Source of the DNA: Cyanobium sp. Cruz-8D1
GTDB lineage: Bacteria; Cyanobacteriota; Cyanobacteriia; PCC-6307; Cyanobiaceae
Assembly (NCBI RefSeq): GCF_024345975.1
Contig: NZ_JAGQCD010000004.1
Coordinates: 62,001 to 126,000, forward strand
Direction: 5' to 3'
DNA: 64,000 bases
Shown: positions 49,330-57,098 of the stretch, one piece after another
Position numbering within the stretch: the first letter of the stretch is position 1
How the letters are laid out: every line of letters begins with the position of its first letter
The notes under the pieces: model-generated
Told to the model about the DNA's origin: nothing
The model's input: the letters and a program-made list of their open reading frames with translations, nothing else
Database searches by the model: none
Made by a program: the position numbers and the translations under genes

Positions 49330-50537
49330 AACCGCCGCAGCCAGTCGCCGATGCGGGCCGCCCCCGCCTCCAGTTCCGCGGCCGGGTGGACCAGGGCCAA
49401 CCGCTGCCAGCCCTCGCCGCCGGGGCCGAAGCCGTTGCCGGGGGTGAGGCAGACGCCCGTGGCCTCCAGCAGGGCGGCGCAGAAACGCTCCGAATCCAGA
49501 CCCCGAGCCCGCGCCGGCTCAGGGATCTGCAGCCACAGGTAGAGGGCCATTGAGGGCAGCCGCACCGGCCAGCCCTGGGCCTCGAGGGCGGCGGCCATGC
49601 GGTCGCGGCGCTCGCGGTAGACGCCGCGCAACTGCTCGGGCCAGTGGGGGGCCTGCTCGAGGGCGGCGATGGCTCCGGCCTGCAGCGCCAGGGACTGGTT
49701 GAAATCCACCACCCCCTTGAGCTGGCGCAGGGCACTGATCAAGTCCTCAGCACCGATGGCGAAGGCCAGCCGGTACCCCCCCAGACACCAGCTTTTAGAG
49801 AAGGAGAAGAACTCGATGCCACAGCGCCGCCAGGCGGGATGGCGCATCAGGGCAGGGGCCTCCCCGTCCAGGGCCAGATCCACGTAGGGGTTGTCATGGG
49901 CGAGCACCACGTCGTGGCGCAGGGCCCGCTCCACCGCCGCGTCCAGCCAGGCCTGCTCGCCAGTGGTGGCCGTGGGGTTGTGGGGAAAGCCCAGCACCAT
50001 CAGCTTGAGGGCCTGCCACTGGCTGGGGGCCAGCCGGTCGAAATCCGGACGCCAGCCGGCCTCGGCGTCGAGGGGCAGCAACACCGGCTCGGCGCTGGCC
50101 AGATGCAGGCCCCCCATGTGGGAGGGGTAGTAGGGGTCGAGCAGCAGGGCCGGATCGCCGGGGTTGAGCACCGCCAGCGGCAAATGGGCCGTGCCCTCCT
50201 GGGAACCCACCAGCAGCAGCACCTCCGTTTCCGGATCCACCGCCACGTCGAATCGCCGCCGCGCCCAGGCCGCCACCGCTTCGCGGAAGGGCAGGGTGGC
50301 GGCGTGGAGGCAGTAGGACGCACTCTCGGGCCTGGCCAGGCCCGCGGCGATGGCCTCAAGGGCCACAGGCGGGGGCTGCAGGTCGGTGGAGCCGAGGGAG
50401 AGATCCAGCAGCGGCGGCAGGGGAGACGCGTCGGCACCGTGGCCGGCGGCGGCACGGACGCTGTAGGCGGCCTTGCGCTGGTCGTTGCGGGCGAAGACGC
50501 CGCTGCCCAGCCGCGACAGGCGCTCAGAGATGGGCAT
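49326..50537 (-). CDS. Class I/II pyridoxal-phosphate aminotransferase
   Basis: 403 residues. Fold-type I features are LLDLSLGSTDLQPP, the Asn/Pro substrate region LGFPHNPTATTGEQAW, the Asp/Tyr contacts VLAHDNPYVDL, the PLP Lys in FFSFSKSWCLGGYRLAF and a C-terminal Arg. In cyanobacteria such proteins are often annotated as succinyldiaminopimelate or LL-DAP-type aminotransferases; the substrate cannot be set from sequence alone. The ATG 50537 start overlaps the trxA end by 14 bases. Confidence 0.88.
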   Translation of the reverse strand: MPISERLSRLGSGVFARNDQRKAAYSVRAAAGHGADASPLPPLLDLSLGSTDLQPPPVALEAIAAGLARPESASYCLHAATLPFREAVAAWARRRFDVAVDPETEVLLLVGSQEGTAHLPLAVLNPGDPALLLDPYYPSHMGGLHLASAEPVLLPLDAEAGWRPDFDRLAPSQWQALKLMVLGFPHNPTATTGEQAWLDAAVERALRHDVVLAHDNPYVDLALDGEAPALMRHPAWRRCGIEFFSFSKSWCLGGYRLAFAIGAEDLISALRQLKGVVDFNQSLALQAGAIAALEQAPHWPEQLRGVYRERRDRMAAALEAQGWPVRLPSMALYLWLQIPEPARARGLDSERFCAALLEATGVCLTPGNGFGPGGEGWQRLALVHPAAELEAGAARIGDWLRRF

Positions 50538-50874
50538 CAAGGAACGCCTTGAGCTGGGACTGGGCCATGGCACCTTCGTGGCGGGCCACTTCCAGGCCGG
50601 CCCGGAACAGGATCAAGGTGGGCAGGCCCTGCACCTTGAGGCTGTCGCGGCTGATGGGGTTGGGATCGGCCTCCAGCTTGCCGACAGTGAGGGCGCCTCC
50701 GGGAACCTCGGCATAGGCCGTGGCGGCCCAGGTCATCAGGGGCGCCATCAGGCGGCAGGGGCCACACCAGGCCGCCCAGACGTCCACCAGCACCGGTCCT
50801 GGAGCCTCGAGAACCGACGCCTGGAAGTTGGCATCGGTGAGTTCAAGGACGGGGGAGTCGACGTCGGCGGGCAC
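50524..50874 (-). CDS. trxA: Thioredoxin
   Basis: 116-residue thioredoxin with the active site WCGPCRLMAPL near residue 38 and the cis-Pro segment VQGLPTLILFRAG. The N-terminal extension (MPADVDSPVLELTDANF) is short. It is encoded 35 bases after vipp1 and overlaps the aminotransferase start. One of several thioredoxins is likely; the standard CGPC site indicates a general disulfide reductase. Confidence 0.93.
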   Translation of the reverse strand: MPADVDSPVLELTDANFQASVLEAPGPVLVDVWAAWCGPCRLMAPLMTWAATAYAEVPGGALTVGKLEADPNPISRDSLKVQGLPTLILFRAGLEVARHEGAMAQSQLKAFLDAHL

Positions 50875-50909
50875 GGCGTTCGGAACAGCGGTGGCCCGAT
50901 TGTATGAAT

Positions 50910-51683
50910 TCAGAGCTTGTCGATGGACTGGCGCAGTTCCTCGAGTTCGGCATTCACCTCAGCCACCTTCACCGGCTCCAGCAGGGGGGCCGGTCCGCCC
51001 TCCATGGGCAGGGAGATGGGGGTCTTGCCGCCTTCGAGCCGGTTTTTGAGGGCCGCCAGCTCTTCGTCGACGTTGCTGCCCTCCAGGGCCGCGAACTGGC
51101 TTTCCAGATCGGCCCCGGCCAGCTCGGCGGCGGCCTGGCTGCGGGCCTCCATGTTCAGCACCTTCTCCTCCATCTGGTCGAAGGCGGCCATCGAACTGTT
51201 GGTGTTCAGGCTGCCTACGGCGTTCTGGAGCTGCTCCTGGGCCTGGGCCGCCTGGGCACGGGCCTTGAGCATGTCCTTCTTGGTCTTGGCCTCGGCGATC
51301 TTGCCTTCGAGGGCGGTGAGGCTGCGCTTGAGGGTGTCGACCTGACCGGCCTGGCCGTTGAGCTGGGCGTTGAGGGCGGCGGCGGTGTCGGTGTAGGTCT
51401 TACGGCGCGAGAGGGACTCGCGGGCCAGATCCTCTTCACCCTTCTTGAGCGCCAGTTCGGCGCGTTCGTACCAGGTGCGGCTCTGGGCCTCGGCCTGCTC
51501 GGCCTGATTCTGCAGCCGCTTCTGGCTGGCGATGGCGGTGGCCACGGCCTGGCGCAGCTTGACCAGATCGGACTGCATGTCCGCCACGGACTGATCCAGG
51601 ATCTTGGCCGGGTCCTCGGCCTTGCTCACCAGGTCATTGAGGTTGGCGCGCAGGAGGCGGCTCAGCCGATCGAAAAAACCCAT
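50910..51683 (-). CDS. vipp1: PspA/IM30 family protein (VIPP1-like)
   Basis: ESCRT-III-like membrane-remodelling protein needed for thylakoid formation and membrane protection. The 257 residues begin with the amphipathic helix MGFFDRLSRLLRANLNDLVSKAEDP (split here over helix 0), then long coiled-coil helices rich in A/Q/E/K. The protein is about 35 residues longer than E. coli PspA. The extra C-terminal helix VAEVNAELEELRQSI matches the VIPP1/IM30 extension, so VIPP1 is preferred to PspA. It heads the leftward vipp1-trxA-aminotransferase-birA-M23 run. Confidence 0.9.
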   Translation of the reverse strand: MGFFDRLSRLLRANLNDLVSKAEDPAKILDQSVADMQSDLVKLRQAVATAIASQKRLQNQAEQAEAQSRTWYERAELALKKGEEDLARESLSRRKTYTDTAAALNAQLNGQAGQVDTLKRSLTALEGKIAEAKTKKDMLKARAQAAQAQEQLQNAVGSLNTNSSMAAFDQMEEKVLNMEARSQAAAELAGADLESQFAALEGSNVDEELAALKNRLEGGKTPISLPMEGGPAPLLEPVKVAEVNAELEELRQSIDKL

Positions 51684-51778
51684 GGAGGCGGGGCTATTGC
51701 AGAAGCTGACAGTAGCCAGAACTGGCCAGGCGCACCCAGCCAACAGTCAGCGGATTGCCGCACCCCTAGCGTGGGCCC

Positions 51779-52351
51779 ATGGAGCCGTCCCGTTCCCGCC
51801 AGCGCCGCCAAGCCGACAGCGGCGGCTCCCGTCGCTGGATCAGCGAGGCGCTGCAGACGCGCCGGGTGGGCAACATTTCCTTGCTCATGCCGCCTCCCCG
51901 GCCGCCGGCCAGTGCCCTGGCGAGCTGCCTCGACAGCCTCCAGCAGGACTGGCGCCGCGACGGCCACCTGGCGGGCCTGTGGCGGGAATGGCCCCGCATC
52001 GCCGGCCCCCAGCTGGCCCCCCATTGCCGCCCCCTGCAGCTGCAGGGGGGCCTGCTGACAGTGGGCGCCGCGCCGGGACCCTGGCTGCAGGCCCTGCAGT
52101 ACAACCGCCACCAGCTGCTGGGTTCGCTGCGGGCGGCGGGCTTTGCGGTGCGGGACGTGCGGGTGCAGCAGCACCACCCCGCCCCCACCACCCCGGGCGG
52201 CCAGAGCGAGGCGGAGGTGTGGGCCGTCCATCCCAGCCGCTGCGATGTTCACGGCATGGCGGACTGCCCGGCCTGCGGTCGGCCGGCCCCGGCCGGGGAG
52301 ATGGCCCGCTGGGGCCACTGCAGCTTCTGCCGCCGCGCAGAGCTGGCCTGA
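51779..52351 (+). CDS. DUF721 protein with C-terminal zinc ribbon
   Basis: 190 residues. The middle part (SCLDSLQQDWRRDGHLAGLWREWPRIAGPQLAPHC onward, then LTVGAAPGPWLQALQYNRHQLL) is the DUF721/DciA-like fold seen in helicase-loader proteins. The C-terminal 30 residues contain CPAC and CSFC pairs, a likely zinc ribbon. DciA-type proteins help load replicative helicase in bacteria lacking DnaC, so a role in replication is possible; I would not assert it. It is divergent from vipp1. Confidence 0.75.
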   Translation: MEPSRSRQRRQADSGGSRRWISEALQTRRVGNISLLMPPPRPPASALASCLDSLQQDWRRDGHLAGLWREWPRIAGPQLAPHCRPLQLQGGLLTVGAAPGPWLQALQYNRHQLLGSLRAAGFAVRDVRVQQHHPAPTTPGGQSEAEVWAVHPSRCDVHGMADCPACGRPAPAGEMARWGHCSFCRRAELA

Positions 52352-52370
52352 GCGCCTCACCCGGGGCCCT

Positions 52371-52892
52371 TCAGGGGCCGCCAGCCTCGTGCTGGTCGCC
52401 GAACAGGGCCCGCCAGGCCTTCTCCTGGGCCGCCGCAGCCTCGCTGCCCTCCAGGGGGAAACCAGCGAGGAAGTCCTTGTCGGCGGATGGCTCGTAGGGC
52501 CCCTGCTTGATCTCCATGAGCACCGCATCGGCGCTCAGGGCCACCAGGGTGTGGATCACCCCTTCGGCCAGCTCGATCCCGAACAGGGGCCCGCCGGCGC
52601 TGATCCGTTCACACCCGAGCACCCGACCACCACCGTCGAGCAGCACCAGCCCCACTTCTCCCTGCAGCACCAGGAAGCACTCGAAACCGGCCCCGGGTGG
52701 CTGGCGACGGTGGCGGTGGGGCCGCACGTAGGTGCCGATCTGCAGGACGTTGAGGAAGCGCTGCACCCGATCGGCGGGGGCATGGAAGTTGTGGTTGAGA
52801 CGGCGGCGGCGGGAGCCGCGGGCGCCGGCCGCCACGGTGTCGAACAACGCCTGATCGATGCGCTGCAGGGGAGAAGGCGTTGCGGACTGCAT
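52371..52892 (-). CDS. WbuC-type cupin-fold metalloprotein
   Basis: 173 residues with NHNFHAPADRVQRFLNVLQIGTYVRPHRH split over the first metal motif, and FLVLQGEVGLVLLDGGGRVL with EGVIHTLVAL as the second. The VQRFLN and TYVRPHRH pattern is characteristic of the WbuC family, which occurs in some O-antigen clusters; its enzymatic function is not known. No polysaccharide genes are next to it. It converges on the DUF721 gene. Confidence 0.78.
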   Translation of the reverse strand: MQSATPSPLQRIDQALFDTVAAGARGSRRRRLNHNFHAPADRVQRFLNVLQIGTYVRPHRHRRQPPGAGFECFLVLQGEVGLVLLDGGGRVLGCERISAGGPLFGIELAEGVIHTLVALSADAVLMEIKQGPYEPSADKDFLAGFPLEGSEAAAAQEKAWRALFGDQHEAGGP

Positions 52893-53003
52893 CGGAGACA
52901 GGGACAGCCATCGGTGTCCGTCCTAGTCCGTCCTGCCCATGGCGCGGCTCCTTAGCCTGAGCTGGTTCACGGCCCCCGTTTCGCCGCCCGCAGGAGTCCG
53001 CCC

Positions 53004-53993
53004 TTGGCCGCCGCGCGCCACATCCTGCTGACCGGCGGCAATTCCGGCATCGGCTTTGAGGCGGCGGTGGTCCTCTGCCGGGCCGGCCACCGGCTCACCC
53101 TGCTCTGCCGGGATCGCCCCAGCGCCGAGGCGGCCAGCCGGCGGGTGCTGGAGCGGGCCGGCGCCGGCACGCCCCCCGCAAGCGAGGCCTGCGACCTGGC
53201 GGATCTGGACAGCGTGCGGGCCTGTGCCGCCGTCCTGCTGGCCCAGGCGACCCCCATCGACACGCTGGTGCTCAATGCCGGCCTGCAGTACGCCGGCGCC
53301 AGCGAGCCGCGGCGCACCGCCCAGGGCCATGAGCTCAGCTTCGGGGTGAACCATCTCGGCCATGTCCTGCTGGCCCACCAGCTGGGGCCCCTGCTGGCGG
53401 CCGGACAATCCCCACGGCTGGTGGTCACCGCCAGCGAGGTCCACGACCCCAGCACCGCAGGCGGGAAGGTGGGCGCCCCGGCGGGGCTGGGCGATCTGGC
53501 TGGCCTGCGGCCGGGCCAGGCCACCACGATGGTGAACGGCACGGACCGCTTCAATGCCGACAAGGCCTACAAGGACAGCAAGCTCTGCAATGTGCTGTTT
53601 GCGCGTGAGTTCGCCCGGCGAGTGGAGGCGCAGGGAACGCCCCATCCGGTGATCGCCTGGAGCCCCGGACTGGTGATTCCGCCCACCAGCGAAGGCGGCT
53701 TCTGGCGCTACAGCCGCCAGTCGAACGAGCTGGGGCAACGGTTATTCGCCCTGGCGGCCCGCTCGATCCTGCGCCTCACCGAAAGCGTCGAGAACGCCGG
53801 GGCGCTGCTGGCCGCCCTGGCCGTCGATGACGCCTACGCCGTCAACGGCTTCCGCTACCACTGCAACCGCGTCACGGCCCCGGGCCGGCATGTGTTTGCG
53901 CCCACCGCCACCAGCGCCGAAGGACAGGACGCTGATCTGGCCTGCCGGCTCTGGGAGGCCAGTGCGGCCCTGGTGGGGGTGGGGGCGCCATGA
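53004..53993 (+). CDS. Protochlorophyllide-reductase-like short-chain dehydrogenase
   Basis: 329 residues from TTG 53004, with AGGAG seven bases upstream. The cofactor loop is ILLTGGNSGIGFEAAV. LVLNAGLQYAG, NHLGHVLLAHQL and the catalytic region KAYKDSKLCNVLF (Tyr-x3-Lys and the following Cys) resemble light-dependent protochlorophyllide reductase. The section from LVVTASEVHDPSTAGG to VNGTDRF also follows the POR layout. However, the GGNSGIG loop and several substrate-region residues differ from true LPOR, so it is probably a POR-like paralogue. A real por is expected elsewhere. Confidence 0.7.
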   Translation: MAAARHILLTGGNSGIGFEAAVVLCRAGHRLTLLCRDRPSAEAASRRVLERAGAGTPPASEACDLADLDSVRACAAVLLAQATPIDTLVLNAGLQYAGASEPRRTAQGHELSFGVNHLGHVLLAHQLGPLLAAGQSPRLVVTASEVHDPSTAGGKVGAPAGLGDLAGLRPGQATTMVNGTDRFNADKAYKDSKLCNVLFAREFARRVEAQGTPHPVIAWSPGLVIPPTSEGGFWRYSRQSNELGQRLFALAARSILRLTESVENAGALLAALAVDDAYAVNGFRYHCNRVTAPGRHVFAPTATSAEGQDADLACRLWEASAALVGVGAP

Positions 53994-54133
53994 GCAAGAC
54001 CACCGGCCCCCACTGGAATCCGCTGGCGCCAGAGCAGGCCCATCGCTGGCGCTGGCTGGAGGGCCAAGTGCAGGAACTGGTTCCCGTGAGGATCCCGCCT
54101 CCGGGTCACGCACCCGCTTCACCCGCTTCCTGA
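53990..54133 (+). CDS. Small open reading frame after the POR-like gene, possibly a remnant
   Basis: 47 codons starting at an ATG that overlaps the POR-like stop (ATGA). It begins MSKTTGPHWNPLAPEQAHRWRW and ends in a Pro/Ala-rich stretch. The overlap suggests translational coupling, but the composition is poor. A second frame remains open past the stop (residues such as RTRFTRFLSVADTAGGIWG), so this may be the start of a frameshifted gene. Nothing else was seen between 54134 and 54239. Confidence 0.3.
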   Translation: MSKTTGPHWNPLAPEQAHRWRWLEGQVQELVPVRIPPPGHAPASPAS

Positions 54134-54239
54134 GCGTTGCCGACACCGCCGGGGGCATTTGGGGTGCAACGCTTGCCACCAATGGAGTGCCTGCTGGGCC
54201 GCCCCTGCCTAATCTCCCGCCAAAGCTCCCCCCCCTGCG

Positions 54240-55013
54240 ATGGCCGTGTCTCTGATGCAGGATCCCTCCGGTGGATCCTCCCTGAAGGTGATCGAGGCCG
54301 TGAAGGAGGGGTGGCAGGCCTTCACCCGGGCCCCCTGGGTGTTCGTCGGTTTCACCCTGCTGGCGGGGGTGCTGAGCAGCCTCTGCTCGCTGATCCAGGG
54401 CCAGATGGACCCCGATGCAGCCGCCGTGGTCACGACGGTTGAGGTGATCCGCCTCGTGGTGGGCTCGATCCTGAGCGTGTTGGTGAGCCTGTGGAGCACC
54501 ACGGGTCTGGTCCGGGGGGCCTGGTGCGCCCTGGCGGGAGGGAAGCCAAGCCTGGGCACCTTCCTCCGCTGGGACGGCCAGGCCAGCTGGCGACTGTTCC
54601 GTAACGGGCTGGTGCTGGGGATCCTGTTTGGCGCCGTCCTGGTGGTGGCGGCCCTGGTGGGGGTCGCCGCCGCCCGGCTCAATCAGGTCCTGGCCGTGTT
54701 GCCCTTCCTGGTGGCCTTCACCGTGCTGATCTACCTGGCGGTGAACCAGAAGTTCATGGCCCAGATCGCCCTGCTCAAGGGGCTGGGCCCGATCGAATCG
54801 ATCACCCGCGGCCGCACCCTGCTTGATCCCCAGTGGGGCTCGGTGCTGCTGCTGGCCCTGGTGGAATTCGCCATCGCCCTTGTGGGCCTGCTGGCCTGCT
54901 TCGTGGGGCTGCTGGTGGCGGTGCCGGTGATCCTCTGCACCAGCACGGCCGCCTACCGCCAGGTGTTCGGCAGCGAAGACCTCACGGGACTGCTGGTCGA
55001 GCCGGCGGCCTGA
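54240..55013 (+). CDS. DUF975-like multi-span membrane protein
   Basis: 257 residues, six predicted membrane segments. A soluble amphipathic start (LKVIEAVKEGWQAFTRAP) leads into VFVGFTLLAGVLSSL. Later parts contain TFLRWDGQASWRLFRNGLVLGILFGAVL, split by a charged loop, and ITRGRTLLDPQWGSVLLLALV. The pattern of an N-terminal GWQAFxxxPW segment and paired helices resembles DUF975 and related membrane proteins of unknown function. The following gap (55014-55243) holds no recognisable element. Confidence 0.7.
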   Translation: MAVSLMQDPSGGSSLKVIEAVKEGWQAFTRAPWVFVGFTLLAGVLSSLCSLIQGQMDPDAAAVVTTVEVIRLVVGSILSVLVSLWSTTGLVRGAWCALAGGKPSLGTFLRWDGQASWRLFRNGLVLGILFGAVLVVAALVGVAAARLNQVLAVLPFLVAFTVLIYLAVNQKFMAQIALLKGLGPIESITRGRTLLDPQWGSVLLLALVEFAIALVGLLACFVGLLVAVPVILCTSTAAYRQVFGSEDLTGLLVEPAA

Positions 55014-55243
55014 CCCCGGCCGCTTGCAACGGTCCTGCCTGCTGACTCCGCGGTTGATCGTGATTCGGATTGATCACATTCCACACGACGGTTCCTGAAC
55101 ACGATGGCCGAAGGTGGATGTTTGCTTCGCTTTCGCCATTCGCTCATCCCCAGGGTTGCCTCCCCTCGATCTGGGCTTGTCCCCCTCCCATGCCCTTTCC
55201 CCATGGAACTGCCAGTGATTCGGCCTCCGGCCCCGGAGCGTCG

Positions 55244-55881
55244 ATGCCGCTCCGGGAGGAAGAGATCCTGACCTCGTGGGGCCTCAATGCCGCCGTCTGG
55301 ACCAAGGCCATCCTCAAAGCGATCAAGGAGTTGCCCCACGCACCCTGCTGGATCTGGGCTGCGGTGAAGGCTGGCTGGCCCACCATTGCGCCCGTCAGGG
55401 CATTGAGGTGCTCGGCATCGACGCCGTGAACGAGCTCACGGCTGTGTCCGCGGACAGCGCCCCGCCTGGTGCCCGCTTTCAGACGCTGACCTACCAGCAG
55501 GTCGCGACCGGCAGCCTGAAGGAGCGGTTTGATGTGGTGGCGGCCAACTTCTCCCTGTTGGGGAATCGCAGCGTCGACGAGCTGTTCCTGGCTCTGCCGA
55601 AGCTGCTTGTCCCCACTGGCTGCGTGCTTGTCCAGACCCTGCACCCCATGCTGATCTGCGCCGACCATCCCTACGAAGATGGGTGGCGGGAGAGCTCCTG
55701 GTCAGGCTTTTCCCCATCCTTCCGGACTCCGGCTCCCTGGTACTTCCGCACCATGGAATCCTGGAAGGGGCTCTTCCGCCGTCACAACCTCGAGGTCAGG
55801 GAGATGCGCGAACCCCTGGATCCCATCAGCGGCCAGCCCGCCTCGGTGATCTTTCGCGCCACCACCATGAACGCCGCCTGA
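55244..55881 (+). pseudogene. SAM-dependent methyltransferase, split by a frameshift in a C4 run
   Basis: Class I methyltransferase. The first frame from ATG 55244 encodes LREEEILTSWGLNAAVWTKAI, a typical pre-motif-I helix, and loses homology after the C run at 55334-55337. From there the -1 frame continues with PRTLLDLGCGEGWLAHHC (motif I), VLGIDAVNEL, FDVVAANFSLLG and the C-terminal GLFRRHNLEVREMREP to the stop at 55881. One extra C would restore about 212 residues. As with the rodZ-like gene, a homopolymer error or a genuine mutation is possible. The substrate is unknown. Confidence 0.72.
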
Positions 55882-55906
55882 GCCGCCTGAAGGCCCGGCC
55901 GCTGAC

Positions 55907-57019
55907 TCAGCGCAGGCAGGCCATCGGATGGCGGGGCGCCACCCCAAGAGCCTTGGCCACGCCGGGATGGCACACCGCCCCATCCACCGTGTTCAGACCG
56001 GAGAGCAGTTCGGGCCGGTCGGTGACCGCCTCGAGCAGGCCCCGCCCCGCCATCACCAGGATGTAGGGCAGGGTGACGCTCACCAGCGCTTCGGTGGAGG
56101 TGAAGGGCACGGCGCCGGGCATGTTGCCCACGGCGTAGTGCTGCACGCCATGGATGGTCACCACCGGATCGGTGTGGGTGGTCTCGCGGCTGGTGGCGAT
56201 GCAGCCCCCCTGGTCGATGGCCACATCGACGATCACCGACCCTGGCCGCATGCGCTGCACCAGCTCCTCCCCCACCAGGGTGGGGGCCCGGCCTCCGGGC
56301 AGGAGCACGGCGCCGATCAGCAGGTCGGCCCCCGGCACCAGCCGCTCGATCAGGCTGCGGCTGCTCACCAGGCCCGTCATGCGGCCGCGCCGGGCGGTCT
56401 CCAGGCCCCGCAGGCGTTGCGGCGAGCGATCCAGCAGGAACACTTCCGCATCCATCGCCGCGGCGATGCGGGCCGCATTCCAGCCCACCGTGCCGGCCCC
56501 CAGCACCACCACCCGGGCGGGCCGCACGCCGGTGCAGCCCCCCATCAGCACACCACGGCCCCCGTGGGGTTTCTCCAGCAGGTGGGCCCCCACCTGGGCC
56601 GCCAGCCGGCCGGCCACCTCGCTCATCGGCGCCAGCAGCGGCAGGCTGCCGTCCTCAAGCTGCACCGTCTCGTAGGCCAACGCCGTGGTGCCCGCGTCCA
56701 GCAGGGCCTGGCCCACCTCGGGGTAGGCCGCCAGGTGCAGGTAGGTGAACAGCACCAGGTCGCTGCGCAGAAAGGCGAATTCCTGGGGCTGGGGCTCCTT
56801 CACCTTCACCACCAGATGGGCGGCCCAGGCCTCCTCACAGCTGACCAGGCGGGCCCCGGAGGCGCGGTAGTCGTCGTCGCTGATGCCCGCCCCCAGCCCG
56901 GCCCCCTCCTGGACGCGCACCTCCATGCCCTGGGACACCAACTCATGGACGCCGTCAGGGGTGAGGGCCACCCGCTGTTCGTCGCGCTTGATTTCCGTGG
57001 GCACACCGATGCTCGCCAT
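55907..57019 (-). CDS. ald: Alanine dehydrogenase
   Basis: NAD-dependent interconversion of alanine with pyruvate and ammonia. The 370 residues from ATG 57019 begin IGVPTEIKRDEQRVALTP. They have the substrate Lys region HLVVKVKEPQPQEF, HLAAYPEVGQALL with its His, the NAD-binding VVVLGAGTVGWNAARIA, and the C-terminal VDVAIDQGGCIATS and HYAVGNMPGAVPFTST. The HxVxNMPGAVPxTS motif separates it from the related transhydrogenase subunit. It converges on the methyltransferase. Confidence 0.95.
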   Translation of the reverse strand: MASIGVPTEIKRDEQRVALTPDGVHELVSQGMEVRVQEGAGLGAGISDDDYRASGARLVSCEEAWAAHLVVKVKEPQPQEFAFLRSDLVLFTYLHLAAYPEVGQALLDAGTTALAYETVQLEDGSLPLLAPMSEVAGRLAAQVGAHLLEKPHGGRGVLMGGCTGVRPARVVVLGAGTVGWNAARIAAAMDAEVFLLDRSPQRLRGLETARRGRMTGLVSSRSLIERLVPGADLLIGAVLLPGGRAPTLVGEELVQRMRPGSVIVDVAIDQGGCIATSRETTHTDPVVTIHGVQHYAVGNMPGAVPFTSTEALVSVTLPYILVMAGRGLLEAVTDRPELLSGLNTVDGAVCHPGVAKALGVAPRHPMACLR

Positions 57020-57098
57020 CGGAGAGGCCAGGGGTGCCGGGCCGGGAGCTGGCATGGACCGAAAAGAATTGCCGCCCTGAGGCGATCGTGGCCAAACC

